Of a stretch of 64,000 nucleotides of DNA, positions 22,448-32,865 are shown one piece after another. The notes under the pieces were generated by a model that ran no database searches, was not told the DNA's origin, and worked only from the letters and a program-made list of their open reading frames with translations. A program made the translations under genes and the position numbers. Position 1 is the first letter of the stretch. The number at the start of each line of letters is the position of its first letter. The stretch is from Patagioenas fasciata (lineage: Eukaryota > Chordata > Aves > Columbiformes > Columbidae), in assembly GCF_037038585.1 (NCBI RefSeq), contig NW_027288732.1, forward strand, positions 2,976,001 to 3,040,000, given 5' to 3'.

Positions 22448-23204
22448 AATATAAACATGTCCACGTTTCCAACAGACATCAGTCATTAGTTGTCTCACCA
22501 TAAACAGCCAGTGCCATTTTAGGGGACCGATTTTATCCGAGGTGCTGGCCTGGGAGTGGCATCTATCACAGAGGACCTGGGGGAGACCAGAGCACCTTGC
22601 AATGCAGGTGGAAGTTAGGCAGGGGTTCCCAGGGCATCTACACTGGCACCAGGTGTTTGTGTCCCTGGAGCTGAAGACATTTGTGTCCTAAATCCATGCC
22701 CAGTTCTGCAAAACTCTTAGTTTTTCAAAGAAATAAATCCCCCAAAATACTTAAAAAGAAAATAAATAAATGTTTAATATGTAAGAATGTAATATGTGCC
22801 ATATGAAAAATCAATATGTAAAAAGCTATCCATGTAGCTGAGGACATGTGTGTCTTATATCCATTTCTAGTTGTGGAAATCACTTTCCTTTTTGAAGAAA
22901 ATAACCCCCCAAAGACCTAAAAAAAAGGAAAAGTACATTGAAACCTTCCTTGACTTTGAAACTTTGTCTTCAGTTCATATTTTAACTTTCATTGACATTA
23001 ACTGACATCGGATGGGCCTGCAGGCATGAAGCCAAGATCATTTTGTGTCTTGCATAGAGCCCCATGCCCTCTAAACCTTCCCTGCCCAGGACTCCTCACA
23101 CTTGGCTTAGAGCGAGTCACACTGAGGTGTTGGCTGGGTTTAGATGTTGGTTTAGATGGTCACCTACAGCACACTTGCGTTCATGTTCCTTAGTCATCTC
23201 CTTT

Positions 23205-23970
23205 GCTCCCATTAGAAACAGAGCCCAGCATCACAATGGGATCATAAGAGAACTGAGGTTGAAGGGACCTCAGGAGTCTGCAGTCCAACCTGTCAGAAAC
23301 TGGGTCAGAACAAGGTGTTCAAGCCTTCATTCAATCAGAGATTGAAAACCCGCAAGGACAGAGGCTGCTCAGCCTCTCTGGGTGACCTGCAACAGCACTT
23401 GGCTGAGCTCCCAGGGCAGGGGTGTCAAATTCATTTTCACCGGGGGTCACATCAGCTTCACAATTGCCTTAAAGGGCCGAATGTATAAATGTAGGAGTAG
23501 TTAAATTTATACAGTCCTTTAAAATGATGTTCTGCCATTTGAGGGTAACCATGAGGCTGATGTGATCCCTGGTGAAAATGAAGGTGACACTCACCTCCTA
23601 GGGAAAAAGCTTTTCCTTATGTCCTGGCTGAACCTCTCCTCTTTCACCTGCCACCCATTCTCTTTTGTTCTTCTGCCACACACCATGGTGAAGAGCCTGG
23701 CTGTGTGTTCTCCATGATCTCCTTATTGGTACTGACAGGCTGTGATGAGGTCCCTGTCAGCCTTCCCTTCTCTGGGCTGGACGAGCCCAGCTCCGTCAGC
23801 CTCTCCCCACAGGCCAAGTGCTCCAGTTTCTGGCTGTCCTGAGGCCCTTTGCTCAACCCACTCCAGCTTGCCAATATCTTTCCTGAACTGGGATCTGAGA
23901 TCTGGATGGACTATTCCAGAGAATCCCTTCCCTCCACCTCCTGGCCGTGCTCCTGGTGGCACAGCCCTGG
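23205..23970 (-). mobile_element. CR1 LINE fragment, split by a hAT element
   Basis: The 3' part is at 23240-23416 (GGACCTCAGGAGTCTGCAGT) and the rest at 23604-23970 (CAGCCTCTCCCCACAGGCC, TTTCCTGAACTGGGATCTG). They are separated by the insertion at 23417-23595. The mirror arrangement is at 44090-44870, so the insertion precedes the arm duplication. Another copy of the 3' part, without the insertion, is at 58085-58188. Confidence 0.75.
23417..23595. mobile_element. hAT-type MITE (left arm), with 8-bp target duplication
   Basis: A 179-base element with inverted ends: CAGGGGTGTCAAATTCATTT at the left and the complement of GGTGAGTGTCACCTTCATTT at the right. The interior is nearly palindromic (ATAAATGTAGGAGTAGTTAA). 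It is flanked by TCCCAGGG and TCCTAGGG, an 8-base target-site duplication with one change, as expected for hAT transposons. It encodes nothing. Confidence 0.85.
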
Positions 23971-25440
23971 GTGCTCCTGACCTCCCTTGCACCAGGGCAC
24001 ACGCTGCCTCCTGTCCAGCTCCCTGCCCACACAGACCTTTCCCACAGAGCTGCTCCCAACCAGACATCCCCAGCCTGTGCCATTGCCAGGTGAGTCCCCT
24101 GCAGGGGCAGACACTGGTGTTTGTCCTGCTGGGGTTTCCTGAGGGTCCTCCAAAGACTTGCTCTCCTCCTTGAAGCCCTTCATTGAGCATAGAGGCCTGG
24201 GAGATGGTTTCAGTAAAGACCCAGGTGCAGAAGTCATTGAGTCCCTCAGTGTCAGTGTCTGCTGTTACTAAATTTCCCTCTTCACTCAGCAGCAGCTCTG
24301 TGTTCCCTTTCTTCAGCCGTGGTCTCTAACACAGCTGTTGAAGCTCTTAGTTTGCTCTTGACTTTTCTTGCAGTCGCCAACTCCAGGTGAGCTTTGCCCT
24401 TCCCGAAGCCATCCCTGCACAGTAAAGCCAATGTACACGTGCTCCTTGTCTGTACCTGTCCTTGCTGTCACCCCTGGCAGCTGCTTTCTGGCCCCTGTCT
24501 GCACCTTGTGCTGTGACAGCCCAGCCCTGCTGCCCCACACGTGGTCCCACAGCCCCATGGTGCAGGTTCAGCACAGGACAGGGTGCATTCAGGGTGGGGA
24601 ACGGTCTCCTGACTTGATAGCCAGAGCAGTTCTTGGTGCTTTGTCACCCCATGGCCTTCCTGTTGGGCAGCCTCTCCAAGCTCCTGGAGAGGTCGTGTCA
24701 CCTGTGGGGTCACAGGCAGCCCTGCTCCAGGGTCTGCCAGGGTCTGGGCCAGGAGAGAGTCTGGGCAGGGCTGTCCATTCCCTGAGACAGGCCCTGAGCC
24801 CAGCAGGAGGATGGACATGGCCTCACAGGGAACCTTACCCGTAAACCTGGGGTGCACGGCCAGTGCTGGAAATGGCCCATGAGAGATGGCCAGTGACTGG
24901 GGGGTGATGAAGGCCCTGGGCCACCTTCCTGGTCTGTCCATGTCACCAAGGGCATAGAGCAGTCTCCTCTCTCCTGCACCTGCATGTCTTTGATCCCTTC
25001 CAGAAGCCCTGGCTCTGCACCACAACCCCTGGTGTGAGTCTTCACCCTGCATGGTCATGCAGCACGAGATACACGCTGATGTTTTTCTCTCTCAGGTCCT
25101 TCCCAGAACAGTCCAGTTCTCTTGAGGTTCTGCCACCTCCCCTGCCCTCTCTCCACCACCAACACCCTCTCCCCAGCAAAGCCCAGTCGGGGCTGGTCCC
25201 ACAGCAGTGCCCATTGCAGGTGCTCTGGGCAGGCACCCCACAGCCTTTGCCCCTCTGAAGGGCACAGCAGCTTCCGGGGGTCAGAAAGTGGTCAGCCCCA
25301 GAGGTGAGTGAACATACACGGCAAAAAGAAAAGGAGGCACCTGTGTCCTTCGTTCTCCTCTCCAGCAGATCCTGAGAGGTTTGCAACCCCTCCATCCCAT
25401 CCCCTTTCCCCAGGCCAGCACAAAAGCCCTGGCCTTTGAG
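23971..25440. other. GC-rich mirrored stretch at inner end of left arm
   Basis: Mirrors 42640-44090. Long frames remain open on both strands in both arms (24368-24844 plus; 24468-25058 minus), with 10 differences in 158 codons for the first. No domain or family is recognised. The last part (25380-25440) runs straight into the OR14 copy 3 acceptor region. Confidence 0.4.
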
Positions 25441-25478
25441 GTCTTCCTTGGACAGTGTCCCATGCCCAGAGGAAGCAA

Positions 25479-26489
25479 ATGTCCAAAAGCAGCTTCATCA
25501 GCCAGTTCCTCCTCCTGGCGTTCGCAGACATACGGGAGCTGCAACTCTTGCACTTCTGGCTCTTCCTGGGCATCTACCTGGCTGCCCTCCTGGGCAACGG
25601 CCTCATCATCACCACCATAGCCTGGGACCAGCACCTCCACACCCCCATGTACTTCTTCCTGCTCAACCTCTCCCTCCTCGACCTGGGCTCCATCTCCACC
25701 ACTGTCCCCAAGTCCATGGCCAACTCTCTGTGGGATACCATGGCCATTTCCTATGCAGGATGTGCTGCCCAACTCTTCCTGGTTTTCTTTTTAGCTTCAG
25801 CAGAATTTTATCTTCTCACCATCATGTCCTACGACCACTACATTGCCATCTGCAAACCCCTGCACTACGGGACCCTCCTGGGCAGCAGAGCTTGTGTCCA
25901 CATGGCAGCAGCTGCCTGGGCCACTGGGTTTCTCCATGCTCTGCTGCACACGACCAATACATTTTCACTGCCACTGTGCAAGGGCAATGTCCTGGGCCAG
26001 TTCTTCTGTGAAATCCCCCAGATCCTCAAGCTCTCCTGCTCACACTCCTACCTCAGGGAACTTGGGCTTCTTGTGGTCAGTGTCTGGTTAGGATTTGGGT
26101 GTTTTGTGTTCATCGTGGTGTCCTATGTGCAGATCTTCAGGGCCGTGCTGAGGATCCCCTCTGAGCAGGGACGGCACAAAGCCTTTTCCACTTGCCTCCC
26201 TCACCTGGCCATGGTCTCCCTGTTTGCCAACACTGCCATGTTTGTCTATCTGACGCCCCCCTCCATTTTTTCACCAAGCCTGGACCTGGTGGTGTCTGTT
26301 CTGTACTCACTGGTGCCTCTAGCAGTGAACCCCCTCATCTATGGCATGAGGAACTAGGAGCTGAAAGTGGCACTGAAGAAAGTGATTCAATCATTTTTCT
26401 GTCAGCAACAATTAGTTACCCAAGTCTCTTCAGAAGTTATTTCCAATTCATCTCAGGATCCTCCTTTGGACTGTGCATTTTATCTGTGA
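25479..26489 (+). pseudogene. OR14-type olfactory receptor (copy 3), truncated, probable pseudogene
   Basis: From the ATG at 25479 the frame is open for 292 residues to a TAG at 26355-26357, directly after NPLIYGMRN. In sister copies this codon is CAG or AAG; read past the TAG, the frame stays open for 43 more codons to a TGA at 26487-26489. All seven membrane segments are present: GN at 39-40, PMYFF at 56-60, cysteines 95/167/177/187, KAFSTC. Two further oddities: the DRY arginine is histidine (YDHYIAIC, residue 120), and the N-terminal glycosylation site is lost (MSKSS instead of MSNSS). A splice acceptor (CCTTGGACAG) precedes the start. Loss of Arg3.50 normally uncouples class A receptors from G protein, so a functional product is doubtful. 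The earlier GTG-initiated extension was rejected. Confidence 0.8.
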
Positions 26490-26616
26490 TAACCATGTTT
26501 GTCAAAGAATTTCTTCATCCACAAAACTTCTCCAGAGGCATGAAGCCAGCCTCTCGGAACCAGAGACCTGTTTACCTGTTTCTGGGACCGTGACTTCCTG
26601 TGTTGGATCTCTGTAA

Positions 26617-26697
26617 CACAGGGTGTTTCAAAAAGATGGATCCATTTTGAAATCACTGTATCTCTGAAATTTGCTCCATCTTTTCGAAACAACCCGT
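26617..26697. mobile_element. Small palindromic element, possibly mariner-derived MITE
   Basis: CAGGGTGTTTCAAAAAGATG is matched by the inverted CATCTTTTCGAAACAACCC about 40 bases later, with TA on either side (ctgTAacacaggg, aacccgTAaaa). This fits a short Tc1/mariner-type element. It lies in the 3' region of OR14 copy 3. Confidence 0.55.
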
Positions 26698-26764
26698 AAA
26701 AGGGGATTTCCTCACTTTCTGTATTTGGAGCTTGGGCTCCTCTTCCAAAGCTGTGGTCAGCCTG

Positions 26765-26770
26765 AATAAA
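26765..26770 (+). terminator. Candidate poly(A) signal of OR14 copy 3
   Basis: AATAAA about 410 bases after the premature stop and 276 after the ancestral stop. The context is not the one conserved behind other copies, so support is weak. Stretch 26771-27235 holds nothing recognised. Confidence 0.35.
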
Positions 26771-27235
26771 TTTCCCCCCCACCAAGGCCATGCTGCTGTA
26801 CTTGGGTTTTTCATGCGCTCAGGGGAGGACATGGGGCAAGATGTTACGTCATGGTGCTGGTTTGAGTGTCCATCTGTGGGTGCCCAGTGTTCCTGGAGAT
26901 GGTGAAGGACCTTCAGTGATCTGCCTTGAACTATCTCACCGTGGTTTTCAGGCACCACAGCCTGCTCCTAGTGCTCTGTGCTTCAACGGGGGAATAAATG
27001 ACCCACAGAAACCTATTTCTGCATTCCCCAGCTCAGGGCAGGCTGCTCTGTCACTGCGGTAGCAGAAGCAGTCTTGTGCTGGTGAGAGGGGCTGGCACAA
27101 GAGGGCTGCCAGCAACGGGTGTGAAGGATCTCTTGAAAACAAGAGCAGAGGACACAGGGGGACGGTCCTGTGTTCCTGCCATGGCTGATCCCAGCCCTTG
27201 GGCTGATAGGGAGGTTGATCCTCCTCTCTGTCTCA

Positions 27236-27318
27236 ATCCATCTATCTATCTGATTGCCCTACCATGCATACATGCATGCATGCATCCATCCATCCACCCA
27301 TTCATCCATCCATACTGG
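27236..27318. repeat. Imperfect CATC/CATG microsatellite
   Basis: CTATCTATCT, then CATGCATGCATGCATCCATC-type repeats. Confidence 0.8.
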
Positions 27319-27362
27319 TACTCCATATGGGTGAGCTGCCCCATGATGTTTCTCATCCCAGT

Positions 27363-28150
27363 GAGATCATATAATCATATAAGTTGGAAGAAACCCTCAA
27401 GATCATCGTGTCCAGCCATTAACCTAACTCTGGCTATAAACCATGTCCCTAAGAACCTCATCTATATGTCTTTTAAACACCTTCAGGGATGGTGACTCAA
27501 CCACTTCCTTGGGCAGCCTGTTTCACTGCCTGACAACCTCTTCTGTGAAGAAATTTTTCCTATTATGCAAACTGAACCTTCCTGGGTGCAACTTGTGGCC
27601 CCTTTCTTCTTGTCCTATCACTTGCTGTTTGAGAGAAGAGACCAACACTCTCCATGCTACAACCTCCTTTCAGGCACTTGTAGACAGTGATAAGGTCTCC
27701 CTTCAACCTCCTGTTCTCCAGGCTACAGAGTCCCAGTTCCCTCAACTGCTCCCCATCTGACTTGTTCTCCAGACCCCTCACCAACTTCACTGCCCTTCTC
27801 TGAACTCACTCCAGCACCTCAAGGTCTTTCTTGTAGTGAGGAGCCCAAAACTACACACAGGATTTGAGGTGCAGCCTCACCAGTTCCGAGAACAGGGGGA
27901 TGATCACTTGCCTGGTCCTGCTGGCCACACTATTCCTGTTGCACACCAGGATGCTGCTGGCCTTCTTGGCCACCTGGGCACATGCTGGCTCATGTTCAGA
28001 TGGGTGCTGATCAACACCCCGAGGTCCTTTTCCATTGTCAGATTCCAGTCGCTCTTCCTTAAGCCTGTAGTGTTGAATGGGGTTGTTGTGACCCAACTGC
28101 AGAACCCGGCACTTGGCATGAAACTGAACAAGTCCAAGTGCTGGGTTGTT
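27363..28150 (-). mobile_element. CR1 LINE 3' region, reverse orientation
   Basis: Starts with degraded octamers (GATCATATAATCATATAAG) and runs through TCCTTGGGCAGCCTGTTTC and CTCCAGACCCCTCACC to GAACCCGGCACTTGGC near 28110. It meets an oppositely oriented CR1 at about 28150. Confidence 0.85.
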
Positions 28151-28872
28151 CACCTGGGATAGAGTAACACTGAGTGCAAGTGTAGATTAGGAGAGAGCGG
28201 CTGGAGAGCAGCCCTGCAGAAAGGGATCTGGAGTGATGGTTGGCCACACGGTCAACAGGAGGCAACACTGTTCCCCAGCAGCCAAGACAGTAATCCCCAT
28301 CCTGGGGTGCATCAAACACAGCATGGCCATGTGGTCAAAAGACGTGACTATGCTGCTGTATTCAACATTGGTATGGCCTCACCTTGAGGGCTGTGTGCAG
28401 TTCTGGGCCCCATATACTATTACAACAAGGATGTGAAGGCCCTTGGATATGTCCAGAGCAGAGTAACAAAATTGGTGAAAGGGCTGGAAAGATTGTCCTC
28501 TGAGGAGCAGCTGAGGACTCTGGGCTTCTCTTGTTTGGGGAAAAGGAGGCTCATTGCTCTCTACAGCTTCCTGAGGAGGGGACATGGACAGGGAGGTGCT
28601 GAGATCTTCTCCCTGGTGTCCAGTGATAGGACACGTGGGAATGGTTCAAAGCTTGGTCAGGGAAGGTTTAGACTAGATATTAGGAACCATCTCTTTATCA
28701 AGGTTGGTCAAAAACCGGAACAGGCTTCCTAGAGAGGTGGTCAATACCCCAAGCCTGTCAGTGTTTAAGAGACACTTGGACAATGCCCTTGGTACATGAT
28801 TTATCTTTTGGTCAGCCCTGAATGGGTCAGGTATTTGAACTAGATGATCATTGTAGGCCTCTTCCCACTGAA
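28151..28872 (+). mobile_element. CR1 LINE 3' region, forward orientation
   Basis: Runs from CACCTGGGATAGAGTAACAC through GGTTTAGACTAGATATTAGG to ATTGTAGGCCTCTTCCCACT. Together with 27363-28150 it forms a head-to-head pair. Its 3' tail is the CTAGT repeat instead of the usual octamers. Confidence 0.8.
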
Positions 28873-28901
28873 CTAGTCTAGTCTAGTCTAGTCTAGTCTG
28901 T
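28872..28901. repeat. (CTAGT)n pentanucleotide repeat
   Basis: Five to six perfect TCTAG units at the 3' end of the CR1. Beyond it, 28902-29787 has no recognised feature and is the far 3' flank of the lone OR gene. Confidence 0.9.
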
Positions 28902-29787
28902 TTTACACATATACCTGTAACAGGGTGGATCCTGGGCCCAAACAGTCTGCTCAGCAGCCTCCTCAGGATATCGGCCTTGCCAGTTGCAGACACCAGGACA
29001 CATGAGCCCCCAGGGCTGCAGCCCCATTCCAGATACTGGTACAGACCTCCCCAGTCACACACATGTGCACACACACTCTTATGTCTGGTCACTCTGGTCT
29101 CTCAGTTGCTGGCACCAATGACATACAGGCTGTCTGACCCCCTGCTCCTGTTCTGCTCACTACACTCACACATTCATGCAGAGGAGAGATTTGCTCACAT
29201 AGCATAGATTTAGAAATTAAGTTTAATGAGAAGACAGGACAGACTGCACTGGTTGGGGTCCTTCCCCAAACTTCCCATGATAAGTCCTGTGTAATCCAGA
29301 AACGTTCTTCCCCTGCACCCAAATGTGTCCTGCACCCCTAGGCAAAATCCTGTTAGTCTAAATGGTGATCCAGAGAGCTGCTCTCAGTCATTCCTCTCAA
29401 TGGGCTTCAAACCTGGACAATGAGGCTGATGGCACTCCCAGGGCAGCCTTGGAACAAGATGTTAATTCCTCAGAGCCTGTAATTTGGGTTCCCACTTGCC
29501 AATGAGCCTCTGTGCTATTCTTGGTTTTGGAGGTGGGCTTGTGATGAGTTGGTGGCTCATGTGATGGTGCTGGGAGCAGTCGGGGCAGGGTATTAACTGA
29601 CTTACTTCTCCTGCCTTTGTTAGTGCCTTCTTTGTGTGTGCAGAGGAGCTTCTTATCACTTAACAACATCCAACGAGAACATAAATCTCCTGAGTCATCT
29701 GTGTCTGGAGGTTGCATACATATGCATTGGTATTATCTAGCATATGATAGCAGATCACTGGAAATGCTGTCCAGAAATGCCTCATGA

Positions 29788-30735
29788 TTAGGGGAAAATC
29801 TGTGTTGTTGTACGGGCAATGGCTTCATTCAGGGCCAGTATCACAGTCTTGTTTCTGAGACCATAGATGAATGGATTTAAGAATGGGTACAGAACAGTGT
29901 TCAGCAACGCTACAATGCTGTTAGTCTCCAAGGAAACATATTCTGAAGGACATGCATAGAGAACAATACAGCTCCCATATGCAATGGCCAAAGTGGTGAG
30001 ATGGGAAGAACACGTGGTAAAAGCTTTTTTCCTCCCAGAGGCTGCTGGAAGATGTACAATGCAGAAAAGGATGCACATGTAAAATGCCAGAGTTAAACAT
30101 AAGGAACCGAGAACGACAAATGATAAGAAAACAGAGTCTATTTTCCAGAGCAAGCTGGTGTCAGAGCAGGACAGTTTGAATAAGGTGGAGTTGTCACAGA
30201 AAAAGTGATGGATCTCATTTGAGCCACAGAAAGTCAGCTGGGAGAGGATGACCAGGCGGTAACTCAAGAGTGTGAAGCCTGTGACCCAAGCAGCAACAAC
30301 CAGGTGGATGCAGAGCTGAGGCTTCATGATGGCAGCATAACGCAAAGGTTGGCAGATGGCAACATAGCGGTCAAAGGACATGACAACTAGTAGAACAAAC
30401 TCTGTACAGCCCAGGGAAAAATAGAAATAGGATTGGGCAAAGCAGCTGCTTAGTGAGATTGTTCTCTTACCAGAACCCAGGATCACAACCAATTTTATGC
30501 TTGTGGAGGATGTAAACCAGATTTCTAGGAAGGCCAGATTGGCAATGAAAAAGTACATGGGGGTTTGTAGGCGGTGATCTGCATATACGAGGAAAGTTAT
30601 GGTAGTGTTCCCCATCACTGTTGTCAGGTATATGAGCAGAAAGAACAGAGAGAGTAAGAGCTGTAGTCTTTGATCAAGCCCTGAGAAACCCTCTAGGACA
30701 AACTCAGTAACTGCAGTTCCATTTTCTGGTCCCAT
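29788..30735 (-). CDS. Olfactory receptor, class II, OR6/OR11-like (intact)
   Basis: A 315-residue odorant GPCR, clearly different from the OR14 copies. Landmarks: glycosylation site NGT at 5-7, GN at 42-43, QTPMYFF at 57-63, LEIWF at 70-74 as in OR6-type receptors, C98 of the conserved disulfide, MSFDRYVAIC at 119-128, FCDNS in ECL2, KAFTTCSSHL before TM6 and LNPFIYGLRN in TM7. The ATG at 30735 gives the normal N-terminus and follows an acceptor (TTCCTGTCTCAG) 22 bases upstream. The frame extends in-frame to 30867, and an ATG at 30771 lies upstream of the acceptor; both were rejected. No second copy is visible and the flanks share nothing with the OR14 units. OR6/OR11 is a resemblance; the exact family needs a tree. 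Intact, likely functional. Confidence 0.92.
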   Translation of the reverse strand: MGPENGTAVTEFVLEGFSGLDQRLQLLLSLFFLLIYLTTVMGNTTITFLVYADHRLQTPMYFFIANLAFLEIWFTSSTSIKLVVILGSGKRTISLSSCFAQSYFYFSLGCTEFVLLVVMSFDRYVAICQPLRYAAIMKPQLCIHLVVAAWVTGFTLLSYRLVILSQLTFCGSNEIHHFFCDNSTLFKLSCSDTSLLWKIDSVFLSFVVLGSLCLTLAFYMCILFCIVHLPAASGRKKAFTTCSSHLTTLAIAYGSCIVLYACPSEYVSLETNSIVALLNTVLYPFLNPFIYGLRNKTVILALNEAIARTTTQIFP

Positions 30736-32254
30736 GTTGAATTTCAGTTCATCATGCTGAGACAGGAACATGGCAAAAAACAAGTGTGATAATTCCACAG
30801 TCTGGGTGAAAGGCTTTACAAAACCTTCTCTGCTTCTTTCGTTCCTTGCAGTCTTCCTATAGTACACAAATAAAGTATTTCAAGCATTTCTCATACCCTG
30901 ATTTTTCTCTATCAAGTTTAAACTGGAGTTCTCAGACAATTTGTCGTCTTCTTTCAACCTTTTTCAAACACTCATAAAGAATTCTTCCTTCAACACAGGG
31001 GATTTTAAAGTCTGTTAGCTATTTTATGCCATTCCTGCCAAATTCCAAATTCATGCAGACTGGTTCCAAACATCTATCACACCTCTGTGGCTAAGTCATC
31101 CCTTTTATTGCACAAATGCTAAACTATCAAATCAAATCAAATCAAATCAAATCAAATCAAATCAAATCAAATCAAATCAAATCAAATCATATCAAATGTA
31201 TATTGAAAGCTTTTCTTTCTACTCTTCAGTACTTGCCTTTTTGGATTAGGAGTCCCTGAGTATCTATTGATTTCAGAATAAGCAGTATCAAGCACCTCTT
31301 CCATAATCCCCTGCTTTCTTCCACAGCTTCGTGCTCTCGCTTTCTTGAGGAAAGGGGATAGGAGGGCAGAATAGAGAACAAGTATAACTCATCTTCTTTA
31401 GTACTCTAAATAATGACTGAAATTGGTTATGGTTCCACACAGTCTCATCTGACATCCATCTGCATTGAAATGCAGTTGCTTCCAAACAGTTGCTCATTGC
31501 TGTTACTATTAAATGTCCTGACCTAAATGCAGACCAGAAGAAAACTGACTGGAAGAGATTTGTAACTTTTCTTTTGCGTGCCAGCTATAGGTTGGGAGGA
31601 CCCAGCCTTGAGAGTTTTCTCCTGTCTCCATTGATTATACAGGGAGCTTCGGGAAAACAAACTCTCACAGGCACCTGTTGTGAGGTAGGTGAAACTCACT
31701 AGTCAAGTCTCGACCTGACTTAAGTTTTCTTAAGTTATATTTCTTAAATCAAACCACACATCTAGGAGAAAGAAGCACAAAAAAAGCCCACATATACAAT
31801 AAAATCTGGTGTTTTTCCCTTCATCTTTACATTTGTTTTCAGACATAGAAAGGAATAGAGCAGACAGCTCCAAAACCAGGATGATTCAAAATGCAAGGGG
31901 ATAAGGGGGAGAGGAGGAGATGGTGGGTTTGAGGCGGTGAAACAAAGTTGTGCAGGTGTGCAACCAGAGCTCTTCAGTCATTAGTCACCTGGGTGCTCCC
32001 AGGACTTTCCCATCTCATCGTCCACAGAGACAACAGGAGAAACTAGTCTGAGACAATGGATCAACATGAAACCAAGTGATTGAGTAAAGTCAACCTCCTT
32101 CAATATCAACCACCTCCAAAATAAGCAAAAATTAAAGGTTTGCCCAATTTGTGTGGGATTTCTTCTTGTGGGATTCCAGACAGTGCTGGAGACAGGCAGA
32201 TCCTGCTGTGCCTGGGCCTATTTCCTGTTCATAAAGGTAGTTATTAACATCCTG
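30736..32254. other. Flank of the lone OR, AT-richer, no gene seen
   Basis: Apart from the pentanucleotide repeat at 31126-31197 no repeat family or coding region was recognised. Composition is more AT-rich than the duplicated OR14 units on either side. Confidence 0.5.
31126..31197. repeat. (AATCA)n pentanucleotide microsatellite
   Basis: About 14 near-perfect AATCA units, with one ATCAT interruption near the end. Confidence 0.95.
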
Positions 32255-32475
32255 GGTGAAGAATCAGACTGTTTCAGAGATCCCTGTAGCAGTTTCTGCT
32301 GCAAAACTGGATAAAGTTGAGCAATTACTGAAGTTGCTTGCAAATGCCAGAGAGGATGTGCAGGACAACAGGCTCGCTGAATTATAAGAACTCAGAACAG
32401 TTGTAAGGGGAGCCTCACTTGATCCAGTTGAAGACACTGTTGCAAAGATTCTGACAGGGGAGTCTCTTCCAATCT
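32255..32475 (+). pseudogene. Possible coding relic with coiled-coil-like pattern, unidentified
   Basis: In one plus frame about 72 codons are open except for a single TAA at about 32382-32384. The text has an amphipathic helical look (AAKLDKVEQLLKLLANARED, then DNRLAEL, stop, ELRTVV). I do not recognise the family. It is cut off on the right by a CR1-3'-end-like sequence. It could be a fragment of a coiled-coil protein gene or chance. Confidence 0.3.
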
Positions 32476-32619
32476 GTGGTATTCCATAATTCAATTAATC
32501 TTTTCCTCAGAGAGCTCTTCAAAGGGTAGGCAAGTAAAAGAGACAGAGGGAAAGAAGTAGAGATATAAAATGTGCCAATACAAATTGACAAGATCCTCTG
32601 AACAGTGTTTCTCTAACCA

Positions 32620-32716
32620 TTGGTAGGCAATGTATTTCCTGCTCTGGCAGGGGATTGTACTAGATGATCTTTTGAGGTCCCTTCTGATCCCTAACATTCT
32701 GTGATTCTGTCATTTT
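32620..32716 (+). mobile_element. CR1 3' end fragment
   Basis: GGATTGTACTAGATGATC, then TTTTGAGGTCCCTTCTGATC, ending ATTCTGTGATTCTGTC, the CR1 terminus. Confidence 0.75.
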
Positions 32717-32795
32717 AGGAAATGGCTGCATAAAAACATTCAAATAGAGATACAGTGTTTAATTAGCTTGCTGACACTTGCCCATGGTGCTGTCA

Positions 32796-32796
<1 letters not shown>

Positions 32797-32865
<69 letters not shown>
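32797..32865. repeat. (CTAA)n tetranucleotide microsatellite
   Basis: About 17 perfect AACT units. Stretch 32866-33321 that follows holds nothing recognised. Confidence 0.95.

Larger units (their letters stand above)
11735..25440. repeat. Left arm of giant inverted repeat
   Basis: The order of every recognisable block here is repeated in reverse complement at about 42640-57695: CR1 RT scar, OR14 5' flank, OR14 remnant, block B, CR1, CR1 scar, block A, CR1 stub, AT-rich stretch, CR1 with hAT element, GC-rich block. Near the spacer a 158-codon frame (24368-24844 against 43233-43709) differs at 10 residues. Farther out a 116-codon frame (14235-14585 against 54467-54817) differs at 15. The inner border lies at about 25440, immediately before the exon of OR14 copy 3. 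The outer border lies at about 11735. Stretches 11735-12580 and 13170-14190 hold no recognised gene. Confidence 0.9.

Noticed and set aside
23742-24173. 143-codon frame conserved in both arms
   Set aside because: Runs through CR1 3' sequence on the opposite strand, so it is a repeat shadow.
31126-32865. Short-spaced repeats that could suggest a CRISPR-like array
   Set aside because: They are perfect penta- and tetranucleotide microsatellites with no spacers, in a vertebrate genome.
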